DNA of 64,000 nt. Source: Bubalus kerabau (taxonomy: Eukaryota > Chordata > Mammalia > Artiodactyla > Bovidae). Below are positions 56,560-64,000 of the stretch, piece after piece (the first letter of the stretch is position 1; every line of letters begins with the position of its first letter). The DNA lies in contig NC_073646.1 in assembly GCF_029407905.1 (NCBI RefSeq), positions 18,928,001 to 18,992,000 on the forward strand. Direction: 5' to 3'. A model generated the notes under the pieces. It searched no databases. It saw only the letters and a program-made list of their open reading frames with translations, and was not told where the DNA came from. The translations under genes and the position numbers were made by a program.

Positions 56560-57085
56560 TGGGGCTATGTCTATCCTATTCAGGACTATCTTTTCCCAGC
56601 ACTTAGCATCATGCCTGGCACATACTGGATGCTCAAATAAATGTTTCTGGAAAGCTGAATGAACCCTGTGAGGGTATCATAATTATTACCATATGATAGA
56701 AGCAGCAGCCTCCTGTTATACCCTCCATTTCTGCAATGCCTGACAGACCTATAATTACTTGTTCTTTTACCCTTCCAGACCTTAAGTTCTGGGAAGGCAG
56801 AGGTTGTTTACTGATGTATCCCTAGTACATTGCCTGAATCATAGTAGGTTACCAGCAAATATTTCTTGACTGACTGAAAGGATAGATGGATGGATAAAGT
56901 TCAGAGACAGTGTGCATTTTATTTAAGCTCATAAAACCAGAGTTGAACCCAGTCTGTGACCAGACCATGAAGTCCATTAGGGCAGGAATAGAGTCTGCTT
57001 TTTCTCACCATCAGATCCTTAGCACCACAGACCGTGCCTACACGGAGCAGGTGCTCAATAAATACTTGTTGAATGAATGAATGAC
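56560..57085 (+). repeat. Three L2 3'-end copies in series
   Basis: 56560-56660 (catgcctggcacatactgga), 56775-56880 (agaccttaagttctgggaag) and 56960-57085 (ggtgctcaataaatacttg, ttgaatgaatgaatgac). The last ends at the presumed UMOD 3' terminus. Confidence 0.65.
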
Positions 57086-57424
57086 TCACAGACTGAGCTT
57101 TTTTTAATTATTATTTTGCAATACCCTTTAAGGAGATAGGGGCCTCATGAACAGACATATCACAAGCCCCATTTTGAGAGAAAGCAGCATTTAAAGACAC
57201 AGGCTATTTTTTTGGTAACAAGGATTAAAGGGGAGAAAAATAGGAGCAGAGTGACTGAAGTGTGGGCTCCTTTCTCTATGGGTGGAGTGCTAGCCTGCAT
57301 CGCCTCGCCAGTCAGTAGAAAGTGAGTTGGTAGCCACAGAGTACAGGATTTCCAGCCACTGGTCATGGAGATGTCAGGGTCAAAGTGGCCGACAGAAGCA
57401 GAGGCAGCCAGACCTGCAGAAGCC
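57085..57424 (-). CDS. UMOD: UMOD last exon: GPI tail, stop and 3' UTR
   Basis: Coding runs 57424-57363 and encodes LLQVWLPLLLSATLTLTSP and TGA, a hydrophobic GPI signal. The 3' UTR is about 280 bases if the ATTAAA at 57108-57103 on the minus strand is used. An L2-derived AATAAA region lies just beyond but in the opposite sense. Confidence 0.92.
57103..57108 (-). terminator. UMOD: Putative UMOD polyadenylation signal ATTAAA
   Basis: This common variant signal lies about 255 bases past the stop, followed by a GT-containing stretch (CAGTCTGTGAG in minus sense). A canonical minus-strand AATAAA exists at 56923-56918 and could serve as an alternative, longer end. Confidence 0.5.
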
Positions 57425-60400
57425 CTGAAAAGAAAGAGATGACAGGGTTGCTGCTAGCACTGATGTGCACATTTTATGCGCAAAACTAACATAAAATGCC
57501 TCCTCTAAATTGACCAATTAGGAAAGAACATGTTCTCTGACCAGATCAGTTAGAAAAAGGAAGTTTTTTCTTTACCTGCCTTGAAAACCAGTTAGAAAAA
57601 GGTGCCCTCCCAGATGGGCCAATCTGAAAAAGGCAGCCTTTCTGCAGGCACTAGCTGATAGCCACTCAAAAGGGTACTCCTGTGAAGTGACCAACCTACT
57701 CAACCTCGGTGACCTTGAGGGATAGTCACAAAGGGCAAGCCTCTTGGGGGCACCTTGCCTCTCCAGGACTGAACTCACTGATCCTGGAATGAACTAGCTC
57801 ATGTCAAACATTAGGTTGGTGTAACAACCCATTCAGATCTAGGTGCCAAGAGCCAAGCAGAGCAACAATTACACAGATTCACTTTTTAATCCAGATTTTC
57901 AGACAATTTAGCAGCCATAACAGTCAAGGGCCATTAAAATGCTGCCGGTCTCCGGTCTTTGTGGTCAGAGGAGCAGAGAAGCAGAAAACAGAGTTTTTTG
58001 TTTGTCTGCCATGTTCATCCTGGCACCAAACATCCTGACAAAGGTGTTAGAGATACATCTTGAAGCTTCAGGAAATGCCCAAGGTGCAGATCACAACGCA
58101 GTGTGTGTGTCCACTGCGTACAGGTGTGTGACAAGCATGCGTGTGTTGGCATATGCAGATTCACACACAAGCAGCTGCGGCTGTCGTGACGTTTTGTGTG
58201 CATGTGACCTCGTGGGTGTGTGAAAAAGTCTAGGTGATGTTTGCTCTTGTGCACCTGTCTGTGTGTGCCTGCGTCTATGTGCACTGTCGTGGGACAACAC
58301 AGGTGTGTGTGCGCATGTGCAGCCCCAGGTCCAGCACTTTCCACAAACGCAGTCACCTCTTCAGAGCTCAGGCCAAGCAGACCAGGCACTCCAGCACGCC
58401 CTAGGCCAACGGATAAAAGCCCCAGATGAAGGTTTTGGTCAAGTCCCTGTGCAAAGAGGATCTGAACTTACCCAAGCTACTGGGAGCAGCCCTTGACATT
58501 GCAGCCTGGCCCCCTGTGGGAGGAAACAAGGATCAGTGCACAGGAAGCCTGGAAGAAGCCCCTTCCATCTGCTCTTCCTTGCAGCCAGAGTGTGGTCTTT
58601 TAAAAACCCCAATCTGGTCATCTCACTCCCCTGCTTTGGATCCCTCGGGGGCTGCCGTCTACTTTCAGGAGAAAGGGCCCAAAACCTTAGCAAGAACTAC
58701 ATGCTATTTATATTTCAATTAGAAGAAGGAGAAAGGGAAGGGGAAGGAGAAGAAGAAAAAAGAGAAGTACTATCATTGGAAGGACTGATGTTGAAGCTGA
58801 AACTCCAATACTTTGGCCACCTGATGCGAAAAGCTGACTCATTTTAAAAGACGCTGATGCTGGGAAAGATTGAGGGCAGGAGGAGAAGGGGATGACAGAG
58901 GATGAGATGGTTGGATGGCATCACCGACTCAATGGACGTGAGTTTGGGTAAACTCCGGGAATTGGTGATGGACAGGGAGGCCTGGCGTGCTGCGGTTCCT
59001 GGGGTCGCAAAGAGTCAGACACAACTGATCAACTGAACTGAACTGATAAGGCCTCATGTGGTCTGGTCCCCCACCTCCATCAGCTCTCCCACACCAACCT
59101 CCCCTCCTCCTTTCAGCCTGCCTGGCCAGTTCCTCTAGCACCCTGGGTTCCCTCCTGCACAGGCCTTTTGCTCATTCTCTACTCTCTCCCTGGGATTCCT
59201 CCCTCTTTTCCATTTCTCCTGACCCCTGTTACTTAATCCTTTCTCAGTTTCCAAACCTCACTTCCTTTCTTCCCTAATCCTCCAGACTAGGTCTGCTTCC
59301 CCTGTAGCAAGAGCTCAGAGTTCCGATCCATGTTCACGCCTGCACTTATCACAGCTCCAGAGACACATGATTATTTAAATGATGTCTCCTCTACCCTTCC
59401 ATAAGTGGCACACAAGCCAGGCTTGTACCCACTGCTGCTCATCCTGAGCCCCCAGCCACTAACACAAGGCCTGGCACAAGGCAGGCATGAGAAGACAGCC
59501 GTGCAATGAATGAGAACCTGCAGGAGGAAGGCAGCTTATAGTCTACGTTGCCTCACAGGATTTACTTGCTCCAGCTCTTCGGACCCCAGTAAGATCCCAA
59601 GTGCCAGGTTCTCTCACCTCTCCTCATCTCCAGAGAACATTTCTCACCAGGAACATGGAGAGGGGAGTGGCCTTCTTACCCTTCCGTGTGATGGGACCCA
59701 AGTTCAGGACACGGGTTTGGTCTATGATGCTCCCACTGCGGAATCTGGTCTCAGGGCAGGTCTGCAGGGAGAGGGTGACAAAGAAACCTTTCCACAAGAG
59801 AGACTGAATGAGGCCCTGCCATGGGGAGCTGGGTGCACCCCTCATAAGAGCAATCTCTTGCCTCAGGCTGGGACTTGAGGATGGTAGAGGCAGGGGCTGT
59901 TAGGAGATCTGAATACATGCGTTCATGTCCCAGCTCTGCCATTTGTTAGATGTATGATCTTAGGCAAGTCACTCACATTTTCTAAGCCTCTCTCTCCATA
60001 TGGAAAAAGGGGCTAATAAAATACCTCCCTTATACAGTTGCTATGAAGTATCAAAAAGCTAACATGTGCAAATTGCACACAGTGCTTAAAAATGTCAGTT
60101 TCTGCTATTAGAACACAAGCTTGCAGATAAATGAGAGGTTCACCAGCCTACTGCAGTGCCCTGATCTCACCCAGCTTCCCCACAGCCTAGTCTCAGGTCT
60201 GGCCATGGCAGCCTCATCTTATAGCTTTGACTACCCCTGTACTAAAATGGAAATATGGCAGAGACGTTTTGTTTTCTTTTCACCTTGTGGCCAAGCGTCT
60301 TGGGTTACGGGAGTTGGGTGTGAGCGTGTGGCAAGCAGACTGAGGGAAGGGAGGTCTGACTCACAGGTCTGCACTTTTCATTCACGGTGTCACAGAGATA

Positions 60401-61866
60401 CACCTCACAATGCAGGTACACCAGGTCGTAGTTTCCAGCAAAACGGAACATCTGGACAGAAAACCGGCCCTGAGGGGACTCCCCATTCTCCTCCACTTGG
60501 ATGGTTGAGTCTGCAGCGCGTGGACATCTGGGAAGGGGACATCGTATAACATGGTTGGTTATGCAAACACTCTGGGTCCAGACTTCCTGGGTTCAGATCT
60601 CACTCTATCACATATTAGCTGTGTGACTATGGGCAATTTACTCAATCTCTCTGAGCCTGTTGCCCTATCTATGTGCGAGGAATAATCATTTTAACTTACA
60701 TTGTAAGACAGTTGCGATAATTAAATGAGTTAAAATTACAAGGTAAACAGTATATGCCATACAATAGGTGCTACGTGTATGTGACTCTAAAATACAAATG
60801 TAATCAGTTCAGAGCTTAAGGACAGTTACTTAAGGATAGTAAGTAAGCACTTAAGTAAGTGTATCCTTAAGTAAGCACTTTTTGATTTCTCAGGAAATGG
60901 CATTCAGGATTCATTGCTGCTGCTGTGGCTAAGTCGCTTCAGTCATATCTGACTCTGTGCGATCCCATAGACAGCAGCCCACCAGGCTCCGCGAACCCTG
61001 GGATTCTCCCCGCAAGAGTACTGGAGTGTGTTGCCATTTGCTTCTCCAAGGCATGAAAGTGAAAAGTGAAAGTGAAGTCGCTCAGTCGTGTCCGACTCTT
61101 AGCGACCCCACAGACCGCAGCCTGCCAGGCTCCTCGGTCCATGGGATTTTCCAGGCAGGAGTCATTACCTACCATTTATTGGCTATCTACTAGTGCCTGG
61201 TGTTAATTCTAACATTGGAAACATCTGAGCACTGAAGGCTGCTGGCCACGTTGGGGTGTGTATGTGTGCTCATCAGCACACATTATTACCCAGCGCACCC
61301 AAACACGCAGAAACTCAAAACTGCACATCCGGAGACTCACGTGGGTGCTGGGCTGGATCAGGGTACACAGGCACTCTGAGCAGGCAAATCGGGCACCCCG
61401 TCTGCTTTTTGACACTATCCGCTCAAAATGGACTTAGAAAAGGGGCTGAAGGCTGACTGCATTGGAGGACCGAGAAAGAAACTTCTCGGAATGGTGTTCA
61501 TTTTGTTCTGTGTCCCCCACAATTCAAATCTGACTCTACTTGACAAAAGAAAAGCCCTGTGGTTAAGGGGACCCACCTTACAAAAAGCAGAGGAAGAGGC
61601 AGCCAGCACTGCCCTTGGCAGCCCCAGGCAGTCAACCCAAGTAAGGCACCTACGTGTCTCCCCCAGCCCCTAAGCACCTCCTCAACTCATCTCCTCCTTA
61701 CACCCCTGTGATATTCTGAACAACTCACAGACTGGCAGTCCTCAGCCCAGCTCCCACTCATGCCACGACAGAAACACAGGGCCTCAGCCAGCATTTCTTC
61801 ATGCTTCGTTTTCAAGACTTTTTAAGCTTTTAACAATATACATGCTCTACCTTTATACTCAGATAA

Positions 61867-61904
<38 letters not shown>

Positions 61905-63787
61905 GCTTAAAAATCCCTGCACAGTAGATTTTATTCATGCCTGTTTCACATATGAGAACATGAATATCCAGACAGATGAGCTGACTTGTATCCTGAACTA
62001 AGAAACAGCAAACCCATGCTATGAGCCCAAGTCTCCATGATGTCCCAGTCAAGGTCATGTCAGTATTTTTCAAATTTCAGTTCTTTTTTGCCTAATACAG
62101 AAACCACCTCCCTGAATGTTTTCCTGTTTGCCAACATCTGTACTATTATTTTACATTATTATATTATTATTATTACTATTTTTCTTTAAATCTACAAACT
62201 TTTTTTTAAAAAAAGATCATGACCACAAATAGCAAACCAAGGGCTTCCCAGGTGGCAAAATAAAGAATCTCCACCTGCCAATACAGGAGATGCAAGAGAT
62301 GAGGGTTCCATCCTGAGGTCAGGGAGATCCCCTGGAGTAGGAAATGGCAACCCACTTCAGTACTCTTGCCTGCAGACTTACACAGACAGAGGAGCCTGGC
62401 AGGCTACAGTCCGTGGGGTCACAAAGAATTGAACGACTGAGAACACAGCACATTACTTGCCATATATAAAACACGACCATACAAACACAGTCAGACACTG
62501 CTATTACATTTTACTTCAACACTGTTGACTGTAAAAGACCCCCAAAAGACTTCTGCTCTCCTTTCTTTTTGTTGTAAAGGGAGATTAGCAAGTAACAGAA
62601 GTGTGAACACCAGATGAGCACCCAATTGACATGACCAGGCAGATTCTAAGAGAAGTGAGACAGAAATAGGTCAGGGTCTCCTGGGAGCGCTTTCTCTGAC
62701 TGCACTATTAAGACAGCAACTCCCCTCCCTTTTTCCTGCTTCATTTTTTTCTCTATAGCACCGTCATCATTAACATGCCATGGATGGCACTTTCGTTTAA
62801 TTGTTGATCTCCCCACTTAGAATATCAGCAATAAGGGTGCAGAGACTTTTCTAGTCACTGTTATCCACATAGCCTGGCACACAATAAGCTTCCAAAAATA
62901 TCTGTTCAATTTATGAATGAAAATGTGAACCACTTTCTCACAGTGTGGTTCATGTTTCTCTAATGTGTTTGAGTCAAAAGCAGTCCATCTGTGTCCTCCC
63001 TGTTTCAACTGACCCTTGTCTAACCATGCCTCTGCTGTATTCCTTCCAGCCAAGTGCCAGCCTGCTCCTGTCCAGGGCCTGCCTTTCCACCACGTTCCTC
63101 ATCCTTTTCTGAATCCCAGACCCCCTCTGCCATCTGGTGAAGCCTATGCATTCCTCGTCAAAAGTAATGCTTTAAATGCATACACTAAATTACATAAGAT
63201 AATTTTTAAAAAATTAAATATAATTCTTAAAATATTAAACTTAATACATCATATATTGACATATCTGGATATAAATATATATTTACAGGTACATGTATTT
63301 GATATATATCAAATAATAAAATCTAGTTGAAATTCTAATACTACAATATAGTAACTAAGAATACTGACTTGTGTAAATATCTTCAAATGTCCTGCTAATA
63401 CTTTTTCTGGTTTGTTGCCTATATCATAAGGAGTAACAGTGCTAAATTTCAGCTACAGGTGAATGAATGTGAAAATGTACTTTGTACCCATCCAAGTCTA
63501 AAGACCCTCCCCGGCCCCAAATTCCATCCAACAGGCCTTACCTGTCCTGGATGATGAAGTATTTCAAGGGGTCTGTGGCATTGCTGCTGGGTGTGGCATA
63601 GCAGTTGGTCATGAGCAGTACAAACCGGGACAAGTCACCCCCATCCAGCATGGTGCCGACGTAGAGAAACGCCTCTGTGGACAGGGTCACAGAGGAGCCT
63701 TGGTAGGGCTGTGTGTAGGCAGGGCTCTGGAAGAGTGCCATTCGCACGGTGAATGTGCCGGTCCCGCCCATGCTGATGTTGAGGGTG
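57363..63787 (-). CDS. UMOD: UMOD (uromodulin / Tamm-Horsfall protein), C-terminal five coding exons
   Basis: UMOD is the GPI-anchored, hepsin-shed, filament-forming protein of the thick ascending limb and the most abundant normal urinary protein. Visible coding exons on the minus strand are 63787-63542, 60527-60365, 59761-59680, 58513-58472 and 57424-57363 (stop TGA). They total 595 nt, about the last 198 codons: all of ZP-C, the cleavage site, the hydrophobic patch and the GPI tail. All junctions are GT-AG and in phase. The N-terminal EGF, D10C and ZP-N exons lie beyond base 64000. Landmarks are NCYATPSSNATD, TRFRSGS and VLNLGPITRK. The reading is intact here. It lies tail-to-head with GP2 on the same strand, about 5.3 kb from the GP2 promoter. 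Confidence 0.96.
57425..58471. other. UMOD last intron
   Basis: Contains a CA/TG-rich patch at 58100-58320 with many tgtgtg and cgtgtgt units. No extra exon seen. Confidence 0.5.
58472..58513 (-). CDS. UMOD: UMOD 42-base micro-exon before the GPI signal
   Basis: It encodes GQAAMSRAAPSSL in frame between the patch exon and the hydrophobic tail. The acceptor is CTCCCACAG and the donor GTAAGT. Its serine/alanine-rich composition fits a GPI omega-site region. It is too short for ORF searches and was found by phase continuity with the flanking exons. Confidence 0.93.
58721..58770 (+). repeat. Polypurine tract
   Basis: About 50 bases of almost pure A/G (agaagaaggagaaagggaag and similar) directly before a BovB fragment in a UMOD intron. 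Confidence 0.85.
58771..59046 (+). mobile_element. BovB 3' end in UMOD intron
   Basis: ttggaaggactgatgttgaa to aactgaactgaactgat, about 275 bases of the element terminus, antisense to UMOD. Confidence 0.92.
59105..59480 (+). repeat. L2-like sequence in UMOD intron
   Basis: cctgcacaggccttttgctc, ttccaaacctcacttcctt and agcaagagctcagagttcc are L2-like and diverged. Confidence 0.45.
59680..59761 (-). CDS. UMOD: UMOD exon: hepsin cleavage site and external hydrophobic patch
   Basis: The 82-base exon encodes TCPETRFRSGS, spanning the hepsin shedding site known from human UMOD, and VLNLGPITRK, the external hydrophobic patch released on shedding. The acceptor is CTCCCTGCAG and the donor GTAAGA. 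Confidence 0.96.
59910..60105 (+). repeat. MIR SINE in UMOD intron
   Basis: tcccagctctgccatttgtt, tcttaggcaagtcactcac and acagttgctatgaagtatc. Confidence 0.75.
60365..60527 (-). CDS. UMOD: UMOD exon: ZP-C, second part
   Basis: The 163-base exon completes the arginine codon, then encodes CPRAADSTIQVEENGE, FSVQMFRFAGNYDLVYLHC and YLCDTVNEKCRP. It ends in phase 0 on a GTGAGT donor. Length and phase equal GP2 exon 8. Confidence 0.96.
60580..60770 (+). repeat. MIR SINE in UMOD intron
   Basis: tggacttcctgggttcagat-type 5' part, caatctctctgagcctgtt, and cagttgcgataattaaatg. Confidence 0.75.
60915..61158 (-). mobile_element. BOV-A2 dimeric SINE in UMOD intron
   Basis: gctaagtcgcttcagtcat start, gaaaagtgaaagtgaagtcg linker, and a second monomer cut at ttccaggcaggagtc. 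Sense orientation to UMOD. Confidence 0.92.
61870..61903 (+). repeat. (CA)17 microsatellite in UMOD intron
   Basis: An uninterrupted acac run of about 34 bases, long enough to be polymorphic. Confidence 0.95.
62145..62215. repeat. AT-rich (ATT)n tract in UMOD intron
   Basis: attattatattattattatt with flanking T and A runs (ctttttttttaaaaaaag). Confidence 0.8.
62241..62447 (+). mobile_element. Bov-tA SINE in UMOD intron
   Basis: Head gggcttcccaggtggcaaaa at the left, tail gaacgactgagaacacagc at the right. Antisense to UMOD. Confidence 0.9.
62448..63541. other. UMOD intron remainder, AT-rich at 63170-63350
   Basis: No repeat assigned with confidence. The 63170-63350 stretch is strongly AT-rich (atatatttacagg-type sequence). 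Confidence 0.45.
63542..63787 (-). CDS. UMOD: UMOD exon: ZP-C, first part
   Basis: The 246-base exon starts by completing a split serine codon and encodes TLNISMGGTGTFTVRM through KYFIIQD. It holds NIS and NAT sequons. The acceptor follows CCCCCTGCAG and the donor is GTAAGG, leaving a split arginine codon. Length and phase equal GP2 exon 7. Confidence 0.96.
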
Positions 63788-64000
63788 CTGCAGGGGGAGA
63801 GAGGCTGGTGAGAGAACCAGAACCAAGAACAGCAACAGATAGGCCACTCTTGCTGATCTGCATTCCTGGGCCATCCCTGGTAGTTATTTGGATTTTTATC
63901 CAGCAACAGGACTGGAATCCACCAACCACTGCTCTGCAAAATACAATAATCACACACAGGTCACTTAGGGATCTTGTTGAAGTGCAGATTCTGGATCTGT
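63788..64000. other. UMOD intron, start of upstream intron
   Basis: Intronic sequence upstream of the first visible UMOD exon. The open frame running into it past the acceptor is not coding. Confidence 0.7.

Noticed and set aside
57811..57830. ttaggttggtg motif resembling MADE1/mariner ends
   Set aside because: Only one short half-match with no inverted partner seen.
58100..58320. TG/CA-rich block as a gene or array
   Set aside because: Diverged dinucleotide-like sequence with no regular spacing. Not a CRISPR array or tandem gene.
63635..63953. Two alternative open frames over the first visible UMOD exon
   Set aside because: They are out of frame with the UMOD ZP-C protein and read through the splice acceptor into the intron.

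Overview
This is repeat-rich mammalian chromosomal DNA from a ruminant, most likely a bovid. The evidence is the dense load of ruminant-specific retroelements (BovB/RTE LINEs, tRNA-Glu-headed Bov-tA SINEs, BOV-A2 dimers, an L1-BT-type 3' end) over older mammalian repeats (MIR, L2, MER5, MER20). The protein code belongs to two neighbouring zona-pellucida-domain genes, GP2 and UMOD, both on the minus strand. Species within the bovids cannot be settled by eye. Most open reading frames in the window are chance frames or retroelement remains.

Layout. Bases 1 to about 34.9 kb hold no host gene that I can support. This stretch is intergenic DNA lying beyond the 3' end of GP2 and is filled with repeats. 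Notable parts are a nested BovB complex at 4.85-10.28 kb containing a 5'-inverted BovB, a BovB-inside-BovB inverted repeat at 25.35-28.11 kb, two SINE pairs with clear target duplications (15.77-16.29 and 20.07-20.63 kb), and a solo LTR inside a SINE at 33.65-34.39 kb. A small CpG-rich patch lies near 21.3 kb.

From about 34.9 to 51.8 kb lies what appears to be the whole GP2 gene on the minus strand. It has a short non-coding first exon behind a TATA/CCAAT promoter, then ten coding exons that join in frame to a 534-residue protein: signal peptide, D10C (D8C-type) module, EGF-like module, ZP-N, ZP-C, cleavage/EHP segment and GPI signal. All introns have GT-AG ends. From 51.8 to 57.1 kb is the GP2-UMOD intergenic gap, which holds an L1 3' end, one BovB fragment, two Bov-tA SINEs and L2 pieces. 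From about 57.1 kb to the end of the window are the last five coding exons of UMOD (uromodulin), also minus strand. The 5' part of UMOD lies beyond base 64000.

GP2 and UMOD share exon phases throughout the region where both are visible, and nearly the same exon lengths (246/246, 163/163, 85/82, 45/42, 59/62 coding bases). They are a tandem duplicate pair. Both encode GPI-anchored, secreted or shed, filament-forming glycoproteins that act as mucosal decoys for type 1 fimbriae: GP2 in pancreas and M cells, UMOD in the kidney thick ascending limb. I found no CRISPR, no prokaryotic system and no clearly new gene. The most unusual observations are structural (retroelement nesting, inversion, long inverted repeats) plus the GP2 promoter.
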